Part shown: positions 1-7,611 of the stretch, piece by piece | Numbering within the stretch: position 1 is the stretch's first letter | How the letters are laid out: each line of letters opens with the position of its first letter | Source: Vulcanimicrobium winogradskyi | GTDB lineage: Bacteria; Vulcanimicrobiota; Vulcanimicrobiia; Vulcanimicrobiales; Vulcanimicrobiaceae | DNA length: 64,000 nt | Assembly: GCA_003134965.1 (NCBI GenBank) | Contig: PLDA01000002.1 | Location: 496,001 to 560,000 of the forward strand | Direction of reading: 5' to 3' | The notes under the pieces: generated by a model | Database searches by the model: none | The model's input: the letters and a program-made list of their open reading frames with translations, nothing else | Told to the model about the DNA's origin: nothing | Position numbers and translations under genes: made by a program

Positions 1-1
1 C

Positions 2-433
2 GAGTGCACGATCCCCTCGGCGGTCGACTCGACGGTCGCGCCGCCGGGACGGCACCTCATGTCGATGTTCTGCCAGTACGCGCCGTACCACCTCAAGGGC
101 GCCAGCTGGGACGACGCGGCCAAAAGCGCGTTCGCCGACCGCTGCTTCGACGTCGTCGAGGAGTACGCGCCGGGATTCAAAGCATCGGTGCTCGACCGCC
201 AGGTGCTGACCCCGGTCGATATCGAGGCGACGTTCGGTCTGACCGGCGGCAACATCTTCCAGGGTTCGATGAGCCTGAACAAACTGTTCATGTTCCGTCC
301 CGCACCGGGCTACGCGAACTACCGCACGCCGGTCAAGCAGCTCTTCCTGTGCGGTTCGGCGGCGCATCCGGGCGGCGGCGTGATGGGCGCCCCGGGGATG
401 AACGCCGCCCGCGAGATGCTCAGAGCGCGCTAA
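2..433 (+). CDS. Phytoene desaturase-like NAD(P)/FAD-dependent oxidoreductase, C-terminal part
   Basis: The reading frame is open from the first bases of the window, so the gene begins outside it and only about 143 C-terminal residues are present. The end carries the pattern of phytoene desaturase / PYROXD2-like flavoproteins: a segment ending PGYANYRTPVKQLFLCGSA, then HPGGGVMGAPGMNAAREML, the FAD-contacting motif that closes these enzymes. Family members oxidise polyenes such as carotenoid precursors, but the subfamily cannot be fixed from the C-terminus alone. The stop is 94 bases before the next gene, so co-transcription is possible. An internal ATG at 59 is probably not the real start because the conserved frame continues upstream of it. 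Confidence 0.8.
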   Translation, partial: ECTIPSAVDSTVAPPGRHLMSMFCQYAPYHLKGASWDDAAKSAFADRCFDVVEEYAPGFKASVLDRQVLTPVDIEATFGLTGGNIFQGSMSLNKLFMFRPAPGYANYRTPVKQLFLCGSAAHPGGGVMGAPGMNAAREMLRAR

Positions 434-527
434 CGGTGATGAAGGAAGTCTGAACGGCCCGACCGGAGGCGATGCAGGCCGCCGCGCGAAAGGCCGCTAC
501 CTCGACCGCCAAGGGAGGCATCATCCG

Positions 528-983
528 GTGAAACTCGTCCTTTCCGCGACCGCGCTCAGTGCGGCCCTCGTGCTCGCGGCGACCGCGCCGATCTGGGCGC
601 AAGGCACCACCGGTTCGTCGGGGCACATGGGACGCACGGGCGGCATGATGATGATGAAAGCGCCGCTCACCGTCCCGATGAAGGCACTGGGCGGCTCCGG
701 AGAGACCGGATCCGCGGTGCTCAGGGATACGGCGAAGGGTCTGGTCGTCACGATCCACATCAAGAACGCCAAGGGCCCGCAGCCCGCGCACATCCACAAG
801 GGCAGTTGCGCGAAGCTCGATCCCAAGCCGGAGTATCCGCTGCACAACGTCGTCAACGGCATGTCGGTGACGACCGTACCCGGCGTCACGATCGGCGAGC
901 TGATCGGCAAGTCCGCAATCAACGTCCACAAGTCGCTGACCGACATTCCGACCTACGTGTCGTGCGGCGACGTCGCGAAGTAG
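528..983 (+). CDS. Secreted SodC/CHRD-like copper-site protein, paralog 1
   Basis: A 151-residue protein starting with GTG behind a good ribosome site (GGGAGG, 9 bases upstream). Residues 1-24 look like a Sec signal peptide ending near APIWAQ, so the protein is probably periplasmic or secreted. A Met-rich patch (GGMMMMK) follows. The mature part has PAHIHKGSC, then SAINVHKS, then YVSCGD. These resemble the first copper-ligand HxH, the later copper His and the disulfide cysteines of Cu/Zn superoxide dismutase, but the zinc loop is missing. A CHRD-type beta-sandwich is the alternative reading. The following gene is a diverged copy. Enzyme activity is not established. Confidence 0.7.
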   Translation: MKLVLSATALSAALVLAATAPIWAQGTTGSSGHMGRTGGMMMMKAPLTVPMKALGGSGETGSAVLRDTAKGLVVTIHIKNAKGPQPAHIHKGSCAKLDPKPEYPLHNVVNGMSVTTVPGVTIGELIGKSAINVHKSLTDIPTYVSCGDVAK

Positions 984-991
984 GAGAACGC

Positions 992-1414
992 ATGACGAAA
1001 ACGATCCTATCGTCGCTCGCGCTCGGCACGGCCGTCGTGTTTGCGGCGACCGCGCAGACGATGGCGCCGATGGCGTCGAAGAAGCCGATCCACTTCCGGC
1101 TCCTTGCGCAGAACAACTCTGGCGAGAAAGGGACCGCGACGCTGTTCGACGGCGCCAAAGGTTTGATCGTCAAGCTGCGCATGGACGGCTCAGAGGTCGA
1201 CCAGCCCGCGCACATTCACAAAGGGACGTGCGACAAGCTCGATCCGAAGCCGACGTACCCGCTACACACCATACACGACGGTGAGTCCGAGACGACGGTC
1301 GAAGGCGTCACGATCGCCCAGCTCGAGAAGGCACCGTTCGCGATCAACGTCCACAAGTCGACGAAGGAGATCCCGATCTATGTCTCCTGCGGGAACCTCG
1401 TCGCGCCCAAGTAG
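992..1414 (+). CDS. Secreted SodC/CHRD-like copper-site protein, paralog 2
   Basis: A 140-residue homolog of the preceding gene, starting 9 bases after its stop (GGAG just upstream of the ATG), so the two form a tandem duplication in one operon. It has a short signal peptide (about residues 1-22), then PAHIHKGTC, FAINVHKS and YVSCGN at the same spacing as in its neighbour, which supports a conserved metal site and disulfide. It lacks the Met-rich patch of paralog 1. It overlaps the start of the peroxidase gene by about 35 bases. I infer a copper-binding, SOD-like or CHRD-like fold; the function is unknown. Confidence 0.7.
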   Translation: MTKTILSSLALGTAVVFAATAQTMAPMASKKPIHFRLLAQNNSGEKGTATLFDGAKGLIVKLRMDGSEVDQPAHIHKGTCDKLDPKPTYPLHTIHDGESETTVEGVTIAQLEKAPFAINVHKSTKEIPIYVSCGNLVAPK

Positions 1415-2024
1415 CCACCCGCCGTTCAACGAGGGCGCCGCGCACAACGCGGCGCCCTCGCGCTTCGGCGCCCCCACGCTCGACGAGATGCCGGACGACG
1501 TGCGGGCCGTCATCGAGGAGTCGCGTTCGAAGCTCGGGTTCGTGCCGAACGTCTTCCTCGCGTACGCGAAGCGCCCGGAGCACTTCCGCGCGTTCATGCA
1601 CTATCACGACCTGATCATGAAGGGCCCGAGCGGGCTCTCGCGCGCCGAGCGCGAGGCGATCGTCGTCGCCGTTTCGGCCGAGAACGAGTGTCTGTACTGC
1701 GTCACCGCCCACGGTGCCGCGCTGCGGATCATCGGCAAGGACGCGGTCGTCGCCGACCAGATCGCGACCAATTGGCGCACGGCGGATCTCGCGCCGCGTT
1801 TGCGCGCGATCCTGACCTTCGCCTCGCGGGTGAACGAGCCGGGCTTCGCGGCGAGCGACAAAGAGCTGGCCGAGCTCAAGGCCGTCGGCCTGACCGATCA
1901 GGACGCCTGGGACATCGCCACCGTCGCCGGCTTCTTCGGCTTCTCGAACCGAATGGCCGGCTTCATGGACATGCGCCCCAACCCGCAATTCTACGAGTTG
2001 GGCAGGCCCGGTCACGCGCGATAA
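1380..2024 (+). CDS. AhpD/carboxymuconolactone decarboxylase-like peroxidase-related enzyme
   Basis: About 214 residues. The signature ENECLYCVTAHGAALR is the CMD/AhpD active site, with the redox pair CxxC and the following His that relays protons in alkylhydroperoxidase D-type enzymes. The C-terminal FFGFSNRMAGFMDMRPN is typical of the 'uncharacterised peroxidase-related' subgroup. The chosen ATG lies inside the end of the preceding gene and has AAGGAG about ten bases upstream. The first 30 residues are low-complexity, and a later start at MPDDV (around residue 38) is possible. Lying next to two SOD-like proteins, it suggests an oxidant-defence cluster, which is an inference. Confidence 0.8.
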   Translation: MSPAGTSSRPSSHPPFNEGAAHNAAPSRFGAPTLDEMPDDVRAVIEESRSKLGFVPNVFLAYAKRPEHFRAFMHYHDLIMKGPSGLSRAEREAIVVAVSAENECLYCVTAHGAALRIIGKDAVVADQIATNWRTADLAPRLRAILTFASRVNEPGFAASDKELAELKAVGLTDQDAWDIATVAGFFGFSNRMAGFMDMRPNPQFYELGRPGHAR

Positions 2025-2048
2025 ACGCCGGCGCTACGAAAAGACGAC

Positions 2049-2077
2049 GGGCACCGCGCTTCAGGAGCGCGATGCCC
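2049..2077. terminator. Hairpin between convergent genes
   Basis: Two 12-base arms (2049-2060 and 2066-2077) pair with one mismatch around a 5-base loop, GC-rich and without a clear T tract. It lies between the stop of the peroxidase gene and the stop of the opposite-strand island gene, so it may act as a bidirectional terminator. Confidence 0.45.
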
Positions 2078-2157
2078 GCGGTGGTGTGACCGAGGAGTCC
2101 CGGTGCGCTCAACGACACTCAAACCGTAGTCGCGCGGACTGGTCGCTATGGGCAGAT

Positions 2158-2985
2158 TTAGTCGACGAGCCCATCGATCGTTCGGATCGGGGTGAAGCTG
2201 AGGCCGTTCTGCACGGCATCGCCACGTTCGTTGAAGACGATCACTTGCTCGGCTCGTAGGTCGACGGCTTGGCGTCCGTGGTCCTCGTCTCCGCCCGTGA
2301 ATTGAATCGAGAACGCCAGCGTCCGACTGCGGCTTCGACCTTGTTCGCGGTTGTGCCGGCGTTCCTCGGCCGCCGCACCGTCGGGCCCAGGTTCGGCGTC
2401 CTCCAAGTAAAACGATGTCGCCGGCGCATCGACGAACATCATCTCGGTATACGTCTCGGTCTGTGCTTCATAGGGACCGAACATGTCCGCGTTGTTCGGA
2501 TGCGCGGCCCGCATGTCCGTCCATTCGTTCGGTGCCATCGCGGCGTCGTACGGCTTATTCGTTCGTTCAAGCCATCTGAATCCGCCCGGCAGCGGGTCAG
2601 GGTTAAAGAGCGAAACCGTAAACTGGAATTGGTGGCCGGCCGTCTTCACGTTGTTGTGCACCTCTTCCGTCGGTACTTTGCGGATTCCGGTCACCTTCGG
2701 CCGCTCCGTTACGAACTTGACTTCCTCCGCGCTTCCTTTTTCGTACCGCAAGCGCTGCAGTACGCCGGTCGCGGTGTTGCTTGCACGGGACTCTAATGAT
2801 ATGCGATCGAGGCGATGCAGCGCGCCTACGGCCGGAAGGATCGCACGCGGCGTCCGTACGTCCGCTACGGCGGGGTCGAGTGGCTTCGCCACAGGTCTGT
2901 CGGCGTACGCCCGCATGAACGCTCCCGGGCAGGAGACGGGATGCTCAACGTTCGACGGCATCGCAGGAATTAGCCTCCCTGGCAA
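2158..2985 (-). CDS. Protein of unknown function downstream of an HNH nuclease
   Basis: 275 residues, not recognised. There is no signal peptide or membrane segment. The middle is acidic and rich in Asn, Asp and Thr (around FGPYEAQTETYTEMMF) and is followed by an Arg/Glu-rich stretch (AEERRHNREQGRSRSR). It starts 23 bases after the HNH nuclease gene on the same strand, so the two are probably co-transcribed. A second ATG at 2961 has GGAGG about 12 bases upstream and is an alternative start. Base composition here is visibly less GC-rich than in flanking genes, suggesting acquired DNA. It could be a partner, effector or immunity protein for the nuclease, but nothing in the sequence proves this. 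Confidence 0.55.
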   Translation of the reverse strand: MPGRLIPAMPSNVEHPVSCPGAFMRAYADRPVAKPLDPAVADVRTPRAILPAVGALHRLDRISLESRASNTATGVLQRLRYEKGSAEEVKFVTERPKVTGIRKVPTEEVHNNVKTAGHQFQFTVSLFNPDPLPGGFRWLERTNKPYDAAMAPNEWTDMRAAHPNNADMFGPYEAQTETYTEMMFVDAPATSFYLEDAEPGPDGAAAEERRHNREQGRSRSRTLAFSIQFTGGDEDHGRQAVDLRAEQVIVFNERGDAVQNGLSFTPIRTIDGLVD

Positions 2986-3008
2986 GGCAACGCGAGGGGG
3001 CGCTCGGG

Positions 3009-3437
3009 CTATCGAGGCGACCCGGTCCTTTGAGGCCCGCGAAAATCCTTCTCGCCCAACTCGTCCCGAGACGAGTTTGCGGAATTGGGGTGCCCCGAGG
3101 GCCTCTTGCTACGCAACTGCCGAGGAATCGACGGTACCGACAACTGCTTTCCGCTTGCCCGTCGCCGGTTGCAGATGTCATGCACGAGGCGGAGGTTTTC
3201 AATGTCGCTCGACCCGCCGGACGTGTAAGCCACGATATGGTCGAACGTGGGCCCGTAGGACTTTCGGAGCGCTTCGTTCATGTCGTCGGACGCGAATTTG
3301 TGCTGGCATAGCGCGCACCGCCCGTCCTGTGCCCGGAGAAGGCGCGTTGCCCATTCACGGCGGGTCTGCGGATCGCGGATGACATACCAGCCGCGGTCGT
3401 TCTTCGCGCAGCGGGCGTATTTTCGATGCAGCATCAC
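3009..3437 (-). CDS. HNH endonuclease
   Basis: 142 residues. It contains CALCQHKF, then TFDHIVAYTSGGSSDIENL and LVHDICNRRR, the beta-beta-alpha-metal HNH fold with a supporting cysteine zinc knuckle. DHI holds the catalytic His and ENL the Asn. Such proteins cleave DNA in restriction, homing, toxin or phage contexts. The last ~45 residues are low-complexity and Pro/Ser/Arg-rich. The start is GTG (3437) or ATG (3434). It is followed at once by a gene of unknown function and sits in a lower-GC patch flanked by dispersed repeats, which fits a small mobile or defence island. No methyltransferase or integrase is adjacent. Confidence 0.8.
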   Translation of the reverse strand: MMLHRKYARCAKNDRGWYVIRDPQTRREWATRLLRAQDGRCALCQHKFASDDMNEALRKSYGPTFDHIVAYTSGGSSDIENLRLVHDICNRRRASGKQLSVPSIPRQLRSKRPSGHPNSANSSRDELGEKDFRGPQRTGSPR

Positions 3438-3471
3438 TGCTGATAACCGGTGGGAGTCCGTTGACGGTTTC

Positions 3472-3521
3472 CGCCCTTCGACAAGCTCAGGATGACGACG
3501 TTACGGCAAGCGCAGGATGAC
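3472..3521. repeat. Dispersed CCTTCGACAAGCTCAGGA-type repeat, one full and one partial unit
   Basis: The unit at 3472-3496 reads as CCCTTCGACAAGCTCAGGAT plus GAC. A degenerate second half (GCAAGCGCAGGATGAC) follows at once. The same family occurs at 5141-5160, 19388-19446 and 21409-21430. Here it lies in the intergenic space between the HNH gene and the end of threonine dehydratase. Confidence 0.75.
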
Positions 3522-3544
3522 GGAGGTTTTCGACGCTTCGGACC

Positions 3545-4516
3545 CTACACGCCGATGCAAGCCGCGAACGTCACCGGGTCGACATTGCCGCCGCTGAGGA
3601 CGATGCCGACTCGTGTGCCGCGCACTTCGGCTTTGGCGGAGAGGAGTGCGGCGAGGGCTGAGGCGCCGCTCGGTTCGAGGACGAGTTTCAGCCGCTCGAA
3701 CGCGAAGCGCATCGCGCCGCGGATCTCGTCGTCGCTCACGGTGACGATTCCGGCGGCGAGGCGCCGAACGATCGGCCACGTCAACGCGCCGGGGCTCTGC
3801 GTCTGCTGTCCGTCGGCGATCGTTTTCGGGACGGGGATGGAGACGATGCGGTTCTCGCGCCACGAGCGGACCCAGTCGTCGCCGGCCTCCGGCTCGACGC
3901 CGTAGATGCGGGCCGACGGCGCGAGCTCGGATGCGGCGAGACACGATCCGGCGAGCAGTCCGCCGCCGCCGAGCGGCACGAGGATCGCGTCGAGCGCGCC
4001 GGCGTCTTCGAGCAGTTCCAGCACGGCGGTGCCCGCTCCAGCGATGATCCCCGGATCATCGTACGGCGGCACGAGCGTGGCGCCGCGTTCGGCCGCGATC
4101 GAAGCGGCCAGCTCGGCGCGGTTCATGCGCTCGCGGTCGTACGTCACGACCTCGGCGCCGTAGCCGCGGGTCGCGGCGAACTTCGCGGCCGGTGCGTCGG
4201 AGGGCATCACGATGACGGCCGGCACGTCGAGCAGTTTCGCGGCGAGCGCGACGCCTTGCGCGTGGTTGCCGCTCGAGAACGCGACGACGCCGCCGCGCTT
4301 CCGTTCCGTCGAGAGTTGCGCGATCGTGTTGTACGCGCCACGGAACTTGAATGCGCCGATCCGCTGGAGGTTCTCCGCCTTCAGGAACACGTGCGCCGCG
4401 ACGCGTTCGTCGAGCGTCGCGGAGGTGACCACCGGCGTGCGGTGCGCGACGCCGTCCAGCCGGTCCGCCGCCGCGCGCACGTCGGCGAACGTGGCGGCGA
4501 AGCCGGCGTCGATCAC
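3545..4516 (-). CDS. Threonine/serine dehydratase (PLP-dependent)
   Basis: 323 residues, a fold-type II PLP enzyme that deaminates threonine (to 2-oxobutanoate) or serine. FKFRGAYN carries the Schiff-base lysine, SSGNHAQG follows, and LGGGGLLAG is the PLP-phosphate loop. Length and lack of a C-terminal ACT domain match the catabolic, non-feedback-inhibited type rather than biosynthetic IlvA. The start is GTG in a GTGA overlap with the stop of the upstream membrane-protein gene, so translation is probably coupled. The open frame extends further upstream, but that part is only a shadow of the neighbour. A related serine racemase activity cannot be excluded. Confidence 0.88.
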   Translation of the reverse strand: MIDAGFAATFADVRAAADRLDGVAHRTPVVTSATLDERVAAHVFLKAENLQRIGAFKFRGAYNTIAQLSTERKRGGVVAFSSGNHAQGVALAAKLLDVPAVIVMPSDAPAAKFAATRGYGAEVVTYDRERMNRAELAASIAAERGATLVPPYDDPGIIAGAGTAVLELLEDAGALDAILVPLGGGGLLAGSCLAASELAPSARIYGVEPEAGDDWVRSWRENRIVSIPVPKTIADGQQTQSPGALTWPIVRRLAAGIVTVSDDEIRGAMRFAFERLKLVLEPSGASALAALLSAKAEVRGTRVGIVLSGGNVDPVTFAACIGV

Positions 4517-4965
4517 TTCTTGCGCGTCACGTGGTCGTAGGCGAACTTGAAGATCTTGCCCTGCGGGTCGAAGAGGATCTTCTCGTGGACCGAACCGTTC
4601 TCGAACGTCACGTCGAACTCGTGGACGCGATCGCCGTCGCCGGTCGGTGTGTTCTCTTTCACCGACTTGATCTTGCCGAGCGGCGCGAGCCGGTCGGCCG
4701 CGGTTCCGAGTCGCCCGTGCCCCATCTCGGCGGCCGTCTCGGTATTCTCGAGCTTCGCGACCGCGGCATAGTCGTTGTTCTGCACCGCCTGCGTCAGGTC
4801 GTGCGCCATCCGTTCGTTCGCGTTCTCGCGGCCGGAGCACGCTCTCACCAGCAGCACCATGACGATGACGAAGACTGCCAGGATCACGATTTGATTGCGG
4901 CGCGAACTCGCGTTCGGTGTCGTCACCGGCCGCGGGCCGGCGACCGGCGGGGTCACGTTCTTCAC
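4513..4965 (-). CDS. Single-pass membrane protein of unknown function
   Basis: 150 residues starting with GTG in a GTGA overlap with the prfC stop. A short Pro-rich N-terminus is followed by one hydrophobic helix (about residues 24-44, NQIVILAVFVIVMVLLV) ending in RACS. A soluble domain of about 100 residues follows, with a repeated-looking start (AVQNNDYAAVAKLEN) and a beta-rich end (VHEFDVTFENGSVHEKILFD). The layout resembles small DUF4878/NTF2-like lipoprotein or membrane-anchored proteins, but I do not recognise the family. It ends in a GTGA overlap with threonine dehydratase, so prfC, this gene and the dehydratase form one tightly coupled operon. Confidence 0.6.
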   Translation of the reverse strand: MKNVTPPVAGPRPVTTPNASSRRNQIVILAVFVIVMVLLVRACSGRENANERMAHDLTQAVQNNDYAAVAKLENTETAAEMGHGRLGTAADRLAPLGKIKSVKENTPTGDGDRVHEFDVTFENGSVHEKILFDPQGKIFKFAYDHVTRKK

Positions 4966-6587
4966 GCCGGTACCTCGCGGGCCAGATCGCTCGCACCGAA
5001 CGGCTCGAACGTCAGCCCGGGATTCCATTGCTGGACGAGATTGATGCTCCACGCGCTCTCGAAGAGCGCCAGCGCGTTCCCATCCCAGTCCTCGACCAGG
5101 CGCGCGCTCGAGCCGAGCGTCGCCGTTCCGACCTCAGCCTGTCCTGAGCCTGTCGAAGGGCCGCGAACGCGGCGCGCGGTTGTGTACGGGAGCGTCTGGA
5201 AGACCGTCTTCACGTTGTACTCCGACTCCAAGCGGTACTTCACGACCTCGAACTGGAGCGCACCCACCGCCGCCAAGATCGGCTCGATCCGGGTCTGCCC
5301 ATAGGGGTAGAACACCTGGATCGCTCCCTCCTCGCGAAGCTGCGCGATCCCTTTCTGGAACGATTTGTACGTCGCCGTGTCGGTACTGCGGACCAGTGAG
5401 AAATGTTCCAGCTCGAAGGCGGGGATCGGCTCGAACCGGATCCCCTCGCCGTCGGCCAGCGTGTCCCCGATCGCGAAGACCCCGGGGTTCGCCAGCCCCA
5501 CCACGTCCCCGGCGAAGGCGACGTCGACCGACTCGCGGTCGGAGGCGAAGAGCTTCATCGCGCGCGTCAGCCGCACGTCCTTCCCGGTGCGCACGTTGCG
5601 CACGGTCATGTCGCGTTCGAACTTTCCGCTGCACACCCGCACGAAGGCGATCCGGTCGCGGTGGCGCGGATCCATATTGGCCTGGATCTTGAACACGAAC
5701 CCGCTGAAGCGCTCGTCGGTCGGCTCGATGCGGTGCTGCTCCGCATCGACGTGCGGCGCCGGCGGCGGACCCATCTTGACGAACGCGTCGAGGAACAGCT
5801 CGACGCCGAAGTTCGTCACGGCGCTGCCGAAGAACACGGGCGTCACGTCGCCGCGCAGCATCGCGCCGTGGTCGAAATCCGCGCCCGCGCCCTCGAGCAG
5901 CTCGAGCTGGTCGATGAACTCACGGTACGTGCGCTCGTCGACCAACGCGGCGATCTGTGGATCGCTGCGGTCGCTGGTCGTCACCGGAGCGCGCTTCGCG
6001 CCGTGATGCGTGCGCTCGAAGACGTGTACTTCGTGACTGTTGCGGTCGTACACGCCGCGGAACGTCTCGCCGTTGCCGAGCGGCCAGTTCATCGGATACG
6101 CGCCGATCCCGAGCACGTTCTCGAGTTCGTCGAGCAGCTCGAGCGGATCGCGCGACGGGCGGTCCATCTTGTTGATGAAGGTGAACAGCGGGATGCGCCG
6201 CGCGCGGCAGATCGCAAACAGCTTCTTCGTCTGCGGCTCGACACCGCGCGCCGCGTCGATCAGCATCACCGCCGCGTCGGCGGCGAGCAGCGTGCGATAG
6301 GTGTCCTCGCCGAAGTCCTGGTGACCCGGCGTGTCGAGCAGGTTCATCGTGTAGCCTTGGTATGGGAACTGCAGGACCGTCGAGGTGATCGAGATCCCGC
6401 GCTCGCGTTCGAGCTCCATCCAGTCCGAGGTCGCGGCCCGCGCGCGGCGGCGCGCCGCAACCTGACCGGCCGTAACGATCGCCCCGCCGTAGAGTAGGAG
6501 CTTCTCGGTGAGGGTCGTCTTGCCGGCGTCGGGGTGCGAAATGATCGCAAACGTGCGCCGCTTGGCGACTTCCTCGCGGAGTTCCAT
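4962..6587 (-). CDS. prfC: Peptide chain release factor 3
   Basis: 541 residues. RF3 is the translational GTPase that recycles RF1/RF2 from the ribosome. SHPDAGKTTLTEKLLLYGG is the P-loop, ATSDWMELERERGISITS is switch I, LLDTPGHQDFGEDTYRTL is G3 and FINKMDRPSRDP is G4. The C-terminal RF3 domain is present (FPYGQTRIEPILAAVGALQF). The gene is longer than usual because a dispersed repeat at 5141-5160 is read through in frame near residues 476-484 (PSTGSGQ). ATG at 6587 is the start, with the divergent FtsH-like gene 58 bases away. Confidence 0.93.
   Translation of the reverse strand: MELREEVAKRRTFAIISHPDAGKTTLTEKLLLYGGAIVTAGQVAARRRARAATSDWMELERERGISITSTVLQFPYQGYTMNLLDTPGHQDFGEDTYRTLLAADAAVMLIDAARGVEPQTKKLFAICRARRIPLFTFINKMDRPSRDPLELLDELENVLGIGAYPMNWPLGNGETFRGVYDRNSHEVHVFERTHHGAKRAPVTTSDRSDPQIAALVDERTYREFIDQLELLEGAGADFDHGAMLRGDVTPVFFGSAVTNFGVELFLDAFVKMGPPPAPHVDAEQHRIEPTDERFSGFVFKIQANMDPRHRDRIAFVRVCSGKFERDMTVRNVRTGKDVRLTRAMKLFASDRESVDVAFAGDVVGLANPGVFAIGDTLADGEGIRFEPIPAFELEHFSLVRSTDTATYKSFQKGIAQLREEGAIQVFYPYGQTRIEPILAAVGALQFEVVKYRLESEYNVKTVFQTLPYTTARRVRGPSTGSGQAEVGTATLGSSARLVEDWDGNALALFESAWSINLVQQWNPGLTFEPFGASDLAREVPA
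5141..5160. repeat. Dispersed repeat inside prfC
   Basis: GTCCTGAGCCTGTCGAAGGG is the reverse complement of the family seen at 3472, 19388 and 21409. It sits inside prfC and is translated as PSTGSGQ without breaking the frame. Confidence 0.8.
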
Positions 6588-6645
6588 GACCTAAGCCCCT
6601 TCGACACGGAGGCGCCGTGCCACTCGCGCAGGGGGGGTCTCGCTC

Positions 6646-7101
6646 GTGCGGGGTACGAAGCTGACGATGTACTTGACGGGAAATCCCAACCGAAATTTCG
6701 GACCGCCCAGGTGGGTGACCTCGATCCTGGTCGTCTTGGGCCTTTTCATCCTGGTGATCTTCATCGTCGACAAGCTCGTCTTTGTGCCGTCGCCGGAGAA
6801 GACGACCGATGTCACCGCGATGGTCGCCCACCTCGACCGGCACGATGTGCGCCGCGTGACGATCCCGGCGCGCACCGTGACGCTCGAATTGAACGATGGC
6901 CAGCGGCTCAGCGCGAACGTTCCCGCCGATCGCGATCTCGGTCCGCTGATTCGCCGCAGCGGCGCCGACGTCGCGCTCACGAACGCCGGACCGCCCTACG
7001 AGAGACCGGTCTCCAGCTATCTCTTCCAGTTCGTTCCGTTCGCCATCATGGCGCTGCTGGTGGTCTTCATCCTGCGCACCGTGCGTCGTCGATCAGGGTA
7101 A
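6646..7101 (+). CDS. Stand-alone FtsH N-terminal-like membrane protein (no AAA+ or protease domain)
   Basis: 151 residues with two membrane helices: about 26-48 (ILVVLGLFILVIFIVDKLVF) and about 127-145 (FQFVPFAIMALLVVFILR). Between them is a periplasmic domain of roughly 75 residues resembling the FtsH extracellular domain (VRRVTIPARTVTLELNDG). This is the arrangement of the first ~150 residues of FtsH, but the gene stops where the AAA+ ATPase should begin. GTG at 6646 has GGGGGG about 8 bases upstream; ATG at 6667 is an alternative. It could be an adaptor or decoy for full-length FtsH, or a remnant. The frame is clean, which argues against recent decay. Confidence 0.65.
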   Translation: MRGTKLTMYLTGNPNRNFGPPRWVTSILVVLGLFILVIFIVDKLVFVPSPEKTTDVTAMVAHLDRHDVRRVTIPARTVTLELNDGQRLSANVPADRDLGPLIRRSGADVALTNAGPPYERPVSSYLFQFVPFAIMALLVVFILRTVRRRSG

Positions 7102-7120
7102 ACACGCGCGCGATTTCCGC

Positions 7121-7600
7121 TTACAGGCGCCGGTAGATGCGCACTTGCGTTCGGCCGGCGTGATCGTAGACCAGCGTGAGGCCGTCCTTGGTGCCGTAGA
7201 GCCGCGCCTCGGACGGTACGCGCACGCGGTCGCCGCCGCGGTAGATCCACACGTCGTGATCGCGCACCAAGATCGTGCAGTTACCGCTGCGCAGCGACGT
7301 CCCCGGTAGGATGCGTTCGCGAGCGGGCGGGATGTGGAACGTCAGCGCGAGCGAGGGCCCTTCGATCGACGAGAGCTGTTCGAAGCAGCCCGGGAGCGCG
7401 CTCAGTACCCAGCCGCCTTGGCCGCTGAAGTTCGGCTCGGGCGTCGTCACGAACCCCTCGTTCGGCCCGGGATGCGCCGGCGGCGGCGACCCAGGGGTCT
7501 GCGCGTTGAGCTTCCAGCCGTTCGAGGCGAGCCGGTTTGCGAACAGCACGCTCCCCACTGCGAGGACGATCAGCGCCGCGATCAGGTAGTAGCGCCACAT
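7121..7600 (-). CDS. Membrane-anchored extracytoplasmic protein of unknown function
   Basis: 159 residues with an N-terminal hydrophobic helix (about 4-21, YYLIAALIVLAVGSVLFA) acting as signal anchor. A Pro/Gly-rich linker (about 36-50) leads to a C-terminal domain of ~100 residues with two cysteines (LPGCFEQL and SGNCTILVR) that could form a disulfide. The end is beta-rich (ARLYGTKDGLTLVYDHAGRTQVRIY). No family recognised. It begins 11 bases after the GH130 glycosidase stop on the same strand, so it may be the last gene of that operon. A CATAAT hexamer 10 bases before the ATG could also give it its own start. Confidence 0.6.
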   Translation of the reverse strand: MWRYYLIAALIVLAVGSVLFANRLASNGWKLNAQTPGSPPPAHPGPNEGFVTTPEPNFSGQGGWVLSALPGCFEQLSSIEGPSLALTFHIPPARERILPGTSLRSGNCTILVRDHDVWIYRGGDRVRVPSEARLYGTKDGLTLVYDHAGRTQVRIYRRL

Positions 7601-7611
7601 GTCGCGCTGTA

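Noticed and set aside
4517..4996. Long N-terminal extension of the threonine dehydratase frame
   Set aside because: It runs antiparallel in frame over the membrane-protein gene, is Arg-rich and has no dehydratase features; the GTGA overlap gives the natural start.
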